Origin: Occallatibacter riparius
GTDB taxonomy: Bacteria > Acidobacteriota > Terriglobia > Terriglobales > Acidobacteriaceae
Direction of reading: 5' to 3'
DNA length: 64,000 nucleotides
Assembly (NCBI RefSeq): GCF_025264625.1
Contig: NZ_CP093313.1
Location: forward strand, 5,332,001-5,396,000
The stretch's first letter is position 1; each line of letters opens with the position of its first letter. The position numbers were made by a program, and so were the translations under genes. The notes under the pieces are model-generated. The model saw only the letters and a list, made by a program, of their open reading frames with translations, made no database searches and had not been told where the DNA came from. Shown here piece after piece: positions 26,434-34,708 of the stretch.

Positions 26434-27078
26434 CTAGCGGGTCATGATGACTTCGGAGAGGGCGTCCTTGGCTAAGAACTGGCGGTGGCCGGACCAGCCT
26501 GTGAATAGCTTCTCGATGGAGCGGTTGGTGAAGGCTCGCTGGATGGGATGGGGCTCGCCGGGCTGCACCTCTACTTCGTCTGTCGGGGTGACGTGGAAGC
26601 GGTTGTGCTCGGTCATGGGGCCCTGCGTCTTGGTGTGGAAGAAGGCCAGGACGGAGCCGCCGGGGTTCATGGAGTCGTAGAGGCGGTTGACGACGGGGGC
26701 GACCAGGGCTTCGGGCAGGTAGTCGAGCGTGGTCCAGAGCAGGACGATGTCGAACTTTTTGCCGGAGAAATTGAAGCTGGAATCGAGGAAGCCGTCGACG
26801 TCCCAGATTGTGTTGCCGTCTTCGTCGGCGCCGCGCTGCCAGTCGCCGGAGTAGGCATCGTGGACGAGATCGGCCATGTAGACGGAGTGGCCGATGGAGG
26901 TGAGGTAGTTGATGTTCGTGGGGGAGGTGGCGCCGGTGTCGATGACGCGGAGGCCGGGCTCAGAGTGGAGGCGCTTGCGAAGGGTGGACCATCCGCCGGA
27001 GTAGCGCGTGAAGCGCGGCCCTGAGGGGGCTGATCCGGAGGTGGGGGCGTTCTGCTTCTTTTCTAACCAACGCATCAT
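26434..27078 (-). CDS. Class I SAM methyltransferase-like protein
   Basis: A 214-residue soluble protein. Residues 38-70 resemble the SAM-binding start of class I methyltransferases (RVIDTGATSPTNINYLTSIGHSVYMADLV: a G-containing loop and an acidic end to strand 2), and KKFDIVLLWTTLDYLPEALV resembles the motif IV region, followed by SMNPGGSVLAFFH. The canonical GxGxG is not present (DTGATSP instead), so methyltransferase activity is uncertain. It is transcribed leftward 83 bp after the bactofilin gene. Confidence 0.65.
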   Translation of the reverse strand: MMRWLEKKQNAPTSGSAPSGPRFTRYSGGWSTLRKRLHSEPGLRVIDTGATSPTNINYLTSIGHSVYMADLVHDAYSGDWQRGADEDGNTIWDVDGFLDSSFNFSGKKFDIVLLWTTLDYLPEALVAPVVNRLYDSMNPGGSVLAFFHTKTQGPMTEHNRFHVTPTDEVEVQPGEPHPIQRAFTNRSIEKLFTGWSGHRQFLAKDALSEVIMTR

Positions 27079-27160
27079 CGATCTAAGACCCTTTCCGGCG
27101 ACGGGGAGGGGGTGCCGCCGGATCGTTCGGAAAAGCTAACAGTCTGACGGTTTTGCCTGT

Positions 27161-27565
27161 TTAGGAGACGGTTCCGGCCGGGGTGGTTTCGGCGGCCTGC
27201 GACGCGGCTCCGGATACTGTGTCGGTGGACTTGGCGTTCGGGGAGAGATCGACCTTGCCGCGGACGCCGGCGTTGTCTTCGACCATGAGGCGGTTGGCGC
27301 GAATGTCGCCGACGAGCTGGCAGCCGGCGCGGAGCTCGACGCGGCCGGAGGCGTTGATGTTGCCCTGGACCTTGCCGAGGACGAGCACGTCGCGCGCGGA
27401 GAGATCGGCGGCCACGTCGGCATTGGGGCCCACGGTGAGGCGGTTTTCGGCGAGCTGGACGGTTCCTTCGACGCGTCCATCGATGATGAGGTCTTCGCCA
27501 CCTTTTACTTCACCGCGGATAACGATCGATTTGCCGATCCGGGCAGCACCATTGTCAACGGCCAT
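27161..27565 (-). CDS. Bactofilin (polymer-forming cytoskeletal protein)
   Basis: A 134-residue protein with the bactofilin core of short beta-helix repeats: SIVIRGEVKGGEDLIIDGRVEGTVQL, LTVGPNADVAADLSARDVLVLGKVQGNI, RVELRAGCQLVGDIRA, VEDNAGVRGKVDL. Low-complexity tails lie on both sides. Bactofilins polymerise without nucleotide at the membrane and shape cells. I start at the ATG at 27565 (AAGGA upstream), not the longer frame at 27727, whose extra 54 residues have no coding character. Confidence 0.88.
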   Translation of the reverse strand: MAVDNGAARIGKSIVIRGEVKGGEDLIIDGRVEGTVQLAENRLTVGPNADVAADLSARDVLVLGKVQGNINASGRVELRAGCQLVGDIRANRLMVEDNAGVRGKVDLSPNAKSTDTVSGAASQAAETTPAGTVS

Positions 27566-27885
27566 GTTTCGGTTCCTTCCGGGCGGTGGAATTGGAATCT
27601 TAAGTCCAGTGTAGTCCTGTTGCTTGTTGAGGAGCTGACGTGTGGCGCGGTTGCAGGGAAATTCCGTTTCCGGACAGCGAAGGCCACGTCGTTGGGGCTC
27701 TGCCCGAACTATACTCAAGACAGCCATTCAACTACAAACTTCGCATCGGAATGCGCGACAGAGACGTCTAATTCAGAGCGTATTGTGACTAGCTGGCTGA
27801 ATTTTCAGGCTCCTCTTTTGGGGCCTGAGCGGTGACATTACGGCGGGCCAGATCTCACTTTGTTGAGCGCGTTTGCGACGGACTG
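27566..27885. other. Gap of 320 bp between divergent genes
   Basis: This holds the promoters of the leftward bactofilin gene and the rightward gene at 27886. I see no repeat, hairpin or small gene in it. Confidence 0.4.
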
Positions 27886-28806
27886 ATGTACGTGGACGCG
27901 AAAACACCGGCAGATGCCAGGAGCCGGTTTGGAGGTCCACAGGTCTCAGGGTTGCGCACAGGTCTGAAGCTGATTCCGTTGTGGGTGGCTGTCTCGGTGG
28001 CCGCGTTGGGCCAGAGCGTACCTGTGTCTCCGCTGCAGGGGACGGAGCTGGTGCGGCGGGCGCTGGCGGCGGAGTTGAACGCGGCGCAGGACAGGTCGCA
28101 CCCGATGCGGTTTGAGCTGCGCAAGACGAGTCCGCGGCTGACGACGACCAAGGAAATTCTGGAGACTCGGGATGGTTCCGTGGCGATGCTGCGGAAGGTG
28201 AATGATCTGCCGCCGAGCGACTCGGATGCGAAGAAGGAGCAGCAGAGGCTGGATGGATTGCTGGCTGATCCTGGGAAGCAGAGGCACCGGAAACAGAGCC
28301 AGGAAGAAGACACCGAGAGAGCCCTCAAGGTGCTGCGTGCGCTGCCGGATGCGTTCATCTATCAATATGCGGGCACGGTGACGGCAGGCCCGGGGGGCGC
28401 CGCGAAGTTTACGTTTACGCCGAATCCGAGCTTTGAGCCGCCGGACCTGGAGACCGAGGTGCTGACGGCGTTGACTGGGGAGATCTGGATCGATCCGGTG
28501 CAGGTGAGGGTGATGCACCTGCATGCGACGCTTGAGAAGGACGTGGAGTTTGGCTGGGGCGTGCTGGGGCGGCTCTACAAGGGTGGCTGGATCAATATGG
28601 ATAGTGCCGACGTGGGCGAAGGTGTGTGGCGCGTGGTGCGGTTCCAGATGAACATGTCGGCGCGGGTGCTGATACGGACGAAACAGTTTGAGACGACGGA
28701 AGAGGAGTCGCATTTTTCGCCGGTACCGGCAGGGCTGGATTATCGCGGGGGGATTGCGCTGCTGCGGGCGGGGGCCGCGGGTCAGGTTGCGCCGGCGGGG
28801 CGGTGA
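27886..28806 (+). CDS. Secreted protein of unknown function, LolA-like size
   Basis: A protein of about 306 residues with an N-terminal hydrophobic stretch (LKLIPLWVAVSVAALGQS). The body has ELVRRALAAELNAAQDRSHPMRFELRKTSPRLTTTKEI and a beta-rich half (GAAKFTFTPNPSFEPPDLETEVLTALTGEIWIDPVQVRVMHLHATLEKDVEFGWGVLGRLYKGGWINM). This resembles outer-membrane lipoprotein-sorting (LolA/LolB/LppX-type) folds seen in other acidobacterial proteins, but only loosely. The start is uncertain: ATG at 27886 or GTG at 27832; neither has a strong ribosome binding site. It converges with the gene at 28809. Confidence 0.6.
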   Translation: MYVDAKTPADARSRFGGPQVSGLRTGLKLIPLWVAVSVAALGQSVPVSPLQGTELVRRALAAELNAAQDRSHPMRFELRKTSPRLTTTKEILETRDGSVAMLRKVNDLPPSDSDAKKEQQRLDGLLADPGKQRHRKQSQEEDTERALKVLRALPDAFIYQYAGTVTAGPGGAAKFTFTPNPSFEPPDLETEVLTALTGEIWIDPVQVRVMHLHATLEKDVEFGWGVLGRLYKGGWINMDSADVGEGVWRVVRFQMNMSARVLIRTKQFETTEEESHFSPVPAGLDYRGGIALLRAGAAGQVAPAGR

Positions 28807-28808
28807 GG

Positions 28809-29477
28809 TTAGGGCTTGGGTGGTTGCGGGCGCATGCGGCTGATGGTGTTGGTGCGAAGATCGTAACGCCAGTCGCTCTCGGGGAAGCAGGCGGGGGTGC
28901 CCTCCTCGCGGTCGTCGTCGGTCGACATGGCGTGGATCACCAGATTCCCGGAGTCGTCGAACCGAAATGGATAGAACACGATGTAGCAGTTGGCCGGGGT
29001 CATCTGATCGAAGACCGGCCGGAGGTCTATTCTGCGATTGCTGTTGGAGATGAAGTCGTAGATGATGGGCGTGGTTTCGCTCGCGTCGCCTTCCGCCTCG
29101 ATCTGCGCTGCAAGGATCTGGTTGCCATCTGTTGACCAAGCTTCGATCTCGAAGGAGTTCTCCTGAAACCATTCACCGGCTTCTGGAGAGGCGTCGTTTT
29201 CCGCGACTTCGATGGCGTGCGATTTCTCACCTTCCTTGCGGACGTGCAGGACCCACGTGGCCCGGCAATTGCGCTTCGGCCCGGTTCCGGTGATGCGCTG
29301 GCGGAGTTCGACAGCAGCGGAGAAGCCGCTGCTGGAAGTGATCCACGAGCTCATTTGGCCTTTGGGAACCGGACTGTCGCAAGTGACGGTGCCAGCGTCG
29401 GCGAGGGGCTTCTGTTCCTGCGCCTGCAAGGGGGCGAGGGTAGATGCCACGGCGAGTAAAGCCAGCCAGTTTCGCAT
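28809..29477 (-). CDS. Secreted protein of unknown function
   Basis: The 222-residue protein has a signal peptide (MRNWLALLAVASTLAPLQAQ) from the ATG at 29477; an earlier ATG at 29510 would add 11 residues. A soluble part follows with GFSAAVELRQRITGTGPKRNCRATWVLHV, with FEIEAWSTDGNQILAAQIEAEG and, at the end, ESDWRYDLRTNTISRMRPQ. No family recognised. It ends two bases after the stop of its convergent neighbour. Confidence 0.6.
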   Translation of the reverse strand: MRNWLALLAVASTLAPLQAQEQKPLADAGTVTCDSPVPKGQMSSWITSSSGFSAAVELRQRITGTGPKRNCRATWVLHVRKEGEKSHAIEVAENDASPEAGEWFQENSFEIEAWSTDGNQILAAQIEAEGDASETTPIIYDFISNSNRRIDLRPVFDQMTPANCYIVFYPFRFDDSGNLVIHAMSTDDDREEGTPACFPESDWRYDLRTNTISRMRPQPPKP

Positions 29478-29548
29478 GGGGCGATTGTATGACGGCGAGG
29501 CTCGCAGCATCGTCCCTACGGGACTTAGATCGTGCTGAATACCGCCTA

Positions 29549-29568
29549 CCCCACGCTGAAGCGCGGGG
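29549..29568. repeat. CCCCACGCT/AGCGCGGGG hairpin repeat
   Basis: An inverted repeat (CCCC, A, CGCT - loop - AGCG, C, GGGG) in the gap before atpE. It has no U-tract and resembles the other short intergenic hairpins of the window. Confidence 0.5.
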
Positions 29569-29616
29569 CTAACAAACCCTGCGCCTACAGCGCGTTGCGA
29601 CTGTGCCCTTCAAACG

Positions 29617-29647
29617 AAACAACCCCGCCAGAGAGGCGAGGCTGTTT
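29617..29647 (-). terminator. Terminator of the leftward ATP synthase F0 operon
   Basis: Read leftward, AAACAGCCTCGCC and GGCGGGGTTGTTT form a 13-pair stem (two G-U pairs) with loop TCTCT, 24 bp after the atpE stop, and a T-rich tail follows. It marks the end of the F0 cluster, so no F1 genes are on this transcript. Confidence 0.75.
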
Positions 29648-29671
29648 TGATGTGGAGTGAGGCGGGTTTGC

Positions 29672-29977
29672 TTACTTGACCTTGGCGAAGACGATGACCA
29701 GAGTGAAGAGGGTCAGCGACTCCATGAAGGCGAGGCCGAGGACGAGCAGGAGCTGAATGCCTGCGCGCGCTCCGGGGTTGCGGGCAAGGGCTTCGCAGGC
29801 GGAGCCGGTGGCGCGGCCCTGGCCGAGTCCGCAGAGGCCGGCCGCGATGGCCATGCCGATGCCGGCGCCGATCGGCACCAGATTGACGGGGGCAGTGGCG
29901 CCGCCCGCCTGAGCGAAGACAGGGACGGCGAAGCAGAGCACCGCCAGCGTCATGAACAGATACTGAAGCTTCTTCAT
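29672..29977 (-). CDS. atpE: ATP synthase F0 subunit c
   Basis: A 101-residue proteolipid with an N-terminal extension that looks like a signal peptide (LFMTLAVLCFAVPVFAQA), followed by the two helices of the c-ring hairpin with the GLGQGRATGSACEALARNPGA loop. The ion-carrying Glu is in LGLAFMESLTLF. A Gln in the first helix and Ser after the Glu are two of the residues seen in Na+-binding rings, while the Thr and Tyr of that site are replaced (Leu, Phe). The ring turns as protons or sodium pass through subunit a. It follows atpB after 188 bp and ends at a terminator. Confidence 0.95.
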   Translation of the reverse strand: MKKLQYLFMTLAVLCFAVPVFAQAGGATAPVNLVPIGAGIGMAIAAGLCGLGQGRATGSACEALARNPGARAGIQLLLVLGLAFMESLTLFTLVIVFAKVK

Positions 29978-30165
29978 TGGTTCTCCAGCTTCCCTATGAA
30001 TTGGCCGCCAGTGGGTGGTTGAGGTTCACCGTGCTGACCCCCTCACGCTTGCGGCCGATCTGTGTATCCGGAGCGGAAGCGCTCTCCGGCAGAAACCTTG
30101 AGCCGGGAGCCCGCAGCCAACAGCCTGGAGCTAAAGGCTGTGAACTACAGGCTGACGGCCGGACT

Positions 30166-30900
30166 TTAGTGCTCGTGCGCTACAGCTTCGCTAAGATAGA
30201 TCATTGAGAGCAGCATGAACACGTAGGCCTGGATGAGCGAGACGAAGGCGTGCAGGCCGAGGAACACCGCCGGAATGGCTACCGGCACGAGCGAGAAGAA
30301 CACGAGCGTGACCAGATCGCTGGCGAACATGTTCGCGTAAAGACGGATGGTGAGCGACATCACGCGCGCGCAGTGCGAAATGATCTCAATCGGGAACAAG
30401 AGCCAGGAGATCCACCAGATGGGGCCGGCAAAGTGCTTCATGTAGCCGAGGAAGCCCTGCTCCTTGAACCCGTAGAAGTGGTAGTAGATGAAGGTGCAGA
30501 TGGCGATTCCCAGCGGCACGACCGGCGCGCTGGTGGGCGTGACGATGCCCGGAATCAGGCCCGTCAGGTTCATGATGATGATGAACACGAAGACGCAGGT
30601 GGTGAAGGCCTGGAAACGCTGGTAGCCGTGGCCGATGATCTGCTCGGCCGACTCGCCGGTGAACTCGTGGACCATTTCGGCAACCTGCTGCATGGCGCCG
30701 GGGTTTTCGACCGACAGCCTCATGCGCACGATCGCGAACAAGACGATGAGAGCGAAGGCAATCAAGAATTCGAGGGCGAAGGTGTCGTTGATGGGATGAG
30801 CCGGGTCGGCGACATGGACGCCGACGAGGTTCAACAGGGCATCTACGGGGCCCGCAAAGAGAGCATTCAGCAGATTTGTAATCCAGTACGATTCGTGCAT
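30166..30900 (-). CDS. atpB: ATP synthase F0 subunit a
   Basis: A 244-residue, multi-helix protein of the F0 motor. The essential Arg of helix 5 is in SLTIRLYANMFASD (about 201-214). MHEFTGESAEQIIGH and GLIPGIVTPTSAPVVPLG are typical upstream motifs, and the last helix reads FVSLIQAYVFMLLSMIYLSEA. It forms the two half-channels next to the c-ring. It is the third gene of the leftward atpZ-atpI-atpB-atpE row. Confidence 0.95.
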   Translation of the reverse strand: MHESYWITNLLNALFAGPVDALLNLVGVHVADPAHPINDTFALEFLIAFALIVLFAIVRMRLSVENPGAMQQVAEMVHEFTGESAEQIIGHGYQRFQAFTTCVFVFIIIMNLTGLIPGIVTPTSAPVVPLGIAICTFIYYHFYGFKEQGFLGYMKHFAGPIWWISWLLFPIEIISHCARVMSLTIRLYANMFASDLVTLVFFSLVPVAIPAVFLGLHAFVSLIQAYVFMLLSMIYLSEAVAHEH

Positions 30901-30942
30901 CGGACTTCCTAAATTGTGTGCAGCCGCTGAGATTGAGTTCTT

Positions 30943-31356
30943 CTAGTCACGAAGAAGCCGGAGGGCTTCCCATCCCATGGCAAACAGGGCCAGGGCGAGG
31001 CCGCAGAGCAGCGAAATTGCCGACCCACGGAGACATTTCAGGCTACCATAAATAACCGCCGCAAAGATCACAATGCGCAGAAGAAACAGGGATGTAACCA
31101 GGACTGCGCCGCGGGGTGTCTGCTGCTTGTCGAGCTTGGCGTTGAAGAGCTTGATGAGGCGCTGCCACTCGAGGATGCTGAAGGCGGAAATGACAGCTCC
31201 GACGGCCAGCATTCCAGCGTCGCGCCAACTGGAAGCGATCCAGAGGATAATGGCTGCGATGAGCCCCAGGATCAGGGTCATGCGGAAGGCCCGCTTGAGC
31301 ATGGTTTCGAGCGCGGCATCGGTGAGGCCCGCGATGGGGTGGGTCTGTTCTGTCAT
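30943..31356 (-). CDS. ATP synthase subunit I-like protein
   Basis: A 137-residue membrane protein with four helices (MLKRAFRMTLILGLIAAIILWIASSW, AVGAVISAFSILEW, LFLLRIVIFAAVIYGSL, LLCGLALALFAMGWEAL). Its size and position between atpZ and atpB fit the AtpI family, which helps assemble the c-ring or take up Mg2+. Sequence likeness in the family is low, so the call rests partly on position. The ATG directly follows the stop codon of atpZ with no gap. Confidence 0.75.
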   Translation of the reverse strand: MTEQTHPIAGLTDAALETMLKRAFRMTLILGLIAAIILWIASSWRDAGMLAVGAVISAFSILEWQRLIKLFNAKLDKQQTPRGAVLVTSLFLLRIVIFAAVIYGSLKCLRGSAISLLCGLALALFAMGWEALRLLRD

Positions 31357-31644
31357 CTAACTACTGCTACTTCCCTTTCCGTTCTTATCGCCCGTTCCGG
31401 TGGTCATCACGAGGCGGATGACGTAGACCAGGCCGGAGATTCCGCCGAAGACGATGCCGGCGATGCCGATCCAGGACTGCCCTAGCTTCTTGTCGAGCCA
31501 GGCGCCGATGAGCCATCCGATGAACGCCGCCGAGGGCAGGAGGATGGCGATCTGCATGAGGCGCTCGGCCTGGACAAGGGTGGCAAGACCGCCGGAGTCA
31601 CGCTTCGGCTTGCGGTCGTCCGGGATGGGATTGTTGTAGGGCAT
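31357..31644 (-). CDS. AtpZ/AtpQ-type F0F1 accessory protein
   Basis: A 95-residue protein with two membrane helices (LMQIAILLPSAAFIGWLIGAWLDKKLG and WIGIAGIVFGGISGLVYVIRLV), the pattern of the AtpZ family (putative F0F1 ATPase subunit) that lies first in many atp operons. The Ser-rich C-terminus is disordered. It is the first gene of the row; translation probably couples to the next gene because the stop and start touch. Confidence 0.82.
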   Translation of the reverse strand: MPYNNPIPDDRKPKRDSGGLATLVQAERLMQIAILLPSAAFIGWLIGAWLDKKLGQSWIGIAGIVFGGISGLVYVIRLVMTTGTGDKNGKGSSSS

Positions 31645-31689
31645 CCTTCGTGGTTATACACGGGCACCTGCGGTGCGGCCAACTGGGGC

Positions 31690-31752
31690 TTCGCCGCGCT
31701 GAGGTCCTACCTCGGTCCCCAAAGGCGAGGGACCTGGGGTACCCGGCGCGCC
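31690..31752. repeat. GGTCCCC...GGGACC hairpin repeat
   Basis: The unit TCGGTCCCC-AAAGGCGA-GGGACCTGGGGTACCC folds as a hairpin. The same unit with a GGGGCACCC end is at 40310-40352, and a related hairpin is at 50345. Confidence 0.6.
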
Positions 31753-31821
31753 GAGGTTTGGGCTCTTCCCCCCTGCGACAAAAAACAAATACGTCGCATG
31801 GATGGGGTGCACCGCCGCGAA

Positions 31822-32574
31822 TCACTCGATCTCGAAGACGGCATACACGAGGCAGTGGAACGTCACCTGACGCGAATTAACTGCCAGCGGCTGGCTGCCC
31901 GGGGCGGAATTCAGAGCCATAACCACGGGGCCGGACAGGGCGCCGATGCTGTCCATCGCCGACCCGGACCCCTGATTTTCGGTGACGCTGACAATCCGAC
32001 CCAGGCGAACGCCCGACATCTGCGCAATGCGCTCAGCGGTGGCGTGCGCGTCCCCTTCAGCCCTAGCCGCGGCCTCAGCCTGGAGAGATTCAGGGTGCTC
32101 GACTATCCACTCGATCCAGCCGCTCTCGTTGGCGCCCGCATTGATAGCGGTGTTCAAGACGTTGGCGGCGTCATCGGGCTTCACGCGTACGGTCCAATTC
32201 TGAAGGGCCGTGAACTCGTGCTGGACGCGCTCAGGGCTGTTAATCGGGTACTGCTGAGTTTCGTATTGCTGGGTATGCTGGAGGACCTGGCTGGTGCTTT
32301 CGATGGCGTTCTTCTTCACGCCGGACGCAATCAGAGCCTGCATGATCGCATTGGAGGTTGCGGTCGCGGTGGAGTATGCCGCTTTGGCATCGGGTCCATA
32401 CAGCTTGTAACCCACGCGGACGATGGCCAAGTCAGCATCGGCCGTTACGGAAGCGGAGCCATTGACCGAAACGGTGCGCCGTTCCGGGCAGTTCTGGTTG
32501 CACTGAGCAATGAGCGATGACGCGGCTGAAACTGATACCGCGACTGCCAGGAAAGATGGGATTGCGCAACGCAT
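31822..32574 (-). CDS. SIMPL domain (DUF541) secreted protein
   Basis: The 250-residue exported protein has a signal peptide ending at AQCNQ, and a SIMPL/DUF541 body: TVSVNGSASVTADADLAIVRVGYKLYG, VKKNAIESTSQVLQHTQQY, NWTVRVKPDDAANVLNTAINAGAN, and SLQAEAAARAEGDAHATAERIAQMSGVRLGRIVSV. Family members in other bacteria form rings in the periplasm or on the surface and have been linked to oxidative stress. A CxxxC pair follows the signal. The gene stands alone. Confidence 0.85.
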   Translation of the reverse strand: MRCAIPSFLAVAVSVSAASSLIAQCNQNCPERRTVSVNGSASVTADADLAIVRVGYKLYGPDAKAAYSTATATSNAIMQALIASGVKKNAIESTSQVLQHTQQYETQQYPINSPERVQHEFTALQNWTVRVKPDDAANVLNTAINAGANESGWIEWIVEHPESLQAEAAARAEGDAHATAERIAQMSGVRLGRIVSVTENQGSGSAMDSIGALSGPVVMALNSAPGSQPLAVNSRQVTFHCLVYAVFEIE

Positions 32575-32749
32575 CGATTCCCCCTGCGGATGGATTTTTG
32601 CGGAAACGTAGCGAGACTACAAAGCCGGTATGCTGACCGTTAGAAGCAAGCCGGCGAATATGCGCTCTTGGGCTAGATGGTAGTCCAGACTGTATACACT
32701 TAAGCCGATATACTGGGCGTTGGACCTCAGAAAAGAAGAAGGATTTCCC

Positions 32750-34423
32750 GTGTTCGAATCGGAATTTGAGCGCAATCTTTTTGAGCTGCGCAGGCAGAAG
32801 CTCCAGGACATTGAAAAGCTAGGCCAGACGGCATATCCCAACCAGTTCCCTTTCTCGCATACCGTTCCTGCGATCCGGGAGAAGTGGGGCGAGGCGACGG
32901 CGGAGGAGTTGGAGTCGCGGCGCACGACGGTTGCGATTGCCGGGCGCATCATGGCGATTCGCGCGCAGGGCAAGGCGGGATTTGCCACGCTGCAGCAGGA
33001 GGGCCAGCGACTGCAGATTTATGTTCGTCTCGACGCGGTGGGTGAGGACGGATTCGCGCTGTATAAGCTGCTGGATCTGGGCGATCATATCGGCGTGTCG
33101 GGGTATCTGTTCCGGACGCGCACGGGCGAGTTGACGATTCATGTGGAGCGCCTGACATTTCTGGCGAAGGCGATGCTGAGCTTGCCGGAGAAGTTCCACG
33201 GGTTGACGGATGTGGAGATCCGGTACCGGCAGCGGTATGTGGATCTGTTCACGAATGTCGAGAGCCGTGACGTGTTTGTGAAGCGAGCCAAAGTGCTGCG
33301 GTCGATTCGCAAGTTTTTCGATGAGCGCGGGTATCTGGAAGTCGAGACGCCGATGATGCAGCCGATTGCCGGCGGCGCGGCGGCACGGCCCTTCAAGACG
33401 CATCACAACACACTGGATATGGATCTGTTTCTGCGGATCGCGCCGGAGCTTTATCTGAAGCGGCTGACCGTAGGCGGGCTGGACCGCGTGTACGAGATCA
33501 ATCGCAACTTCAGAAATGAGGGCATCAGCACGCAGCACAATCCCGAGTTCACAATGCTGGAGTTCTACCAGGCGTACGCGAACTATCACGACCTGATGCA
33601 GTTGACGGAAGAACTTATCACGTACGTGGCGCAGGAAGTGAACGGGACGACGATCACGGAGTTCAACGGGAACACGATCGACCTGGCGAAGTGGCAACGC
33701 TTCAATATGCGCGAGGCGATTGTGCACTTCTGGCCGAGCGAGGCAGGCGCCAAGCCGGCGATGAGCGCGTTCGAGTCGCCGGAGGTGTTGCAGGCGCGGA
33801 TTTATGCGGCGCTGAATTCGCTGGAAGAATCGCGCCACGATGAGGGCGCGACTGAGGAACGCCGCGCGATTTTGAAGACGATTCGCGAAGCGCTGGGGCA
33901 TGTGTATTTCGAGTCGACGACGAAGGCCGCGCCGCTGGGCAAGACCATCTACAACGTATTTGAGGCGGTTGTAGAGCCGTTCCTGGTGCAGCCGACGATC
34001 ATCTACGACTTCCCCACTGTGGTGTCGCCGCTGTCGAAGCAGAAGCCCGAGGATCCGGAATGGGTGGAGCGGTTCGAGTTCTTCATTGGCGGGTTCGAAG
34101 TGGGCAATGCCTTCAGCGAGCTGAACGATCCGGTGGAGCAGCACAAGCGGTTTGAGCAGCAGTTGGAAGAGCGTGGCCGTGGCGATGATGAGGCGCACCA
34201 GATGGACGAGGATTATGTGCGGGCGCTGGCGTATGGGCTGCCGCCGACGGGTGGCGAAGGGATCGGGATCGATCGGCTGACGATGCTGCTGACGGGATCG
34301 AGGTCGATTCGGGATGTGATCCTGTTTCCGCTCATGAGAAAGACGGGGACAGAGGGACAAAGGGACAAAGGCACAGAGGAAGAAGGCCACGATGGTTCTG
34401 TGCCTTCCCAGGTGCAACCTTGA
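32750..34423 (+). CDS. lysS: Lysyl-tRNA synthetase, class II, with an extended C-terminus
   Basis: Charges tRNA-Lys. It has the N-terminal OB-fold (IAGRIMAIRAQGKAGFATLQQEGQRLQIYV, about 60-150), class II motif 1 (ETPMMQPIAGGAAARPF), motif 2 (FRNEGISTQHNPEFTMLEFYQAY) and motif 3 (GIGIDRLTMLLTGSRSIRDVILFPLM). I choose the GTG at 32750 because AAGGA lies 6 nt upstream; the longer frame from a TTG at 32720 lacks one. The family normally ends soon after motif 3, but here about 30 residues (RKTGTEGQRDKGTEEEGHDG...) follow, rich in Gly, Glu and Lys, which seem to be read from an intergenic repeat. Confidence 0.95.
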   Translation: MFESEFERNLFELRRQKLQDIEKLGQTAYPNQFPFSHTVPAIREKWGEATAEELESRRTTVAIAGRIMAIRAQGKAGFATLQQEGQRLQIYVRLDAVGEDGFALYKLLDLGDHIGVSGYLFRTRTGELTIHVERLTFLAKAMLSLPEKFHGLTDVEIRYRQRYVDLFTNVESRDVFVKRAKVLRSIRKFFDERGYLEVETPMMQPIAGGAAARPFKTHHNTLDMDLFLRIAPELYLKRLTVGGLDRVYEINRNFRNEGISTQHNPEFTMLEFYQAYANYHDLMQLTEELITYVAQEVNGTTITEFNGNTIDLAKWQRFNMREAIVHFWPSEAGAKPAMSAFESPEVLQARIYAALNSLEESRHDEGATEERRAILKTIREALGHVYFESTTKAAPLGKTIYNVFEAVVEPFLVQPTIIYDFPTVVSPLSKQKPEDPEWVERFEFFIGGFEVGNAFSELNDPVEQHKRFEQQLEERGRGDDEAHQMDEDYVRALAYGLPPTGGEGIGIDRLTMLLTGSRSIRDVILFPLMRKTGTEGQRDKGTEEEGHDGSVPSQVQP

Positions 34424-34618
34424 GCTTTGTTTGTCCTGCATGTGGATATCCGGATCTGGAAGAAGAGCCTTGGAGTCCGCAAGGGCTAAGTTCTCTCGAG
34501 ATCTGTCCATCATGCAAGATCCAGTTTGGGTACGATGACGCAGCCGGCGGAGACGTTGAAGCGCGTGAGGAGATATATCGTGGACTGGCGTGAAAAATCG
34601 GCTGGAAAGGGAGCCTAA
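34420..34618 (+). pseudogene. Frameshifted small CPxCG zinc-ribbon protein
   Basis: A frame overlapping the lysS stop reads, from a TTG at 34420, SFVCPACGYPDLEEEPW, then LEICPSCKIQFGYDDAAGG and EAREEIYRGLA up to a stop at 34593. I know this as a common short protein with two CPxC(G) knuckles and an FGYDD motif that normally goes on to YR.WREKW. After Tyr-Arg the +1 frame gives DWREKSAGKGA and a stop at 34618, so a one-base frameshift near 34582 is likely. No good start codon or ribosome binding site is present. It looks like a recently broken gene, or the lysS end has overgrown its start. Confidence 0.6.
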
Positions 34619-34708
34619 AAACAACTGCAGGTCCCTCGGTCCGCTGAAGAAGGCGCGCGGACTCTCGGGATGACACCGCGAAGAATGCCAGGAGCGAGGA
34701 GCCGTTTT

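Noticed and set aside
27946..29172. Leftward frame of 408 codons across 27.9-29.2 kb
   Set aside because: It covers parts of two genes in conflicting frames and is Arg/His/Pro-rich; it is a shadow.
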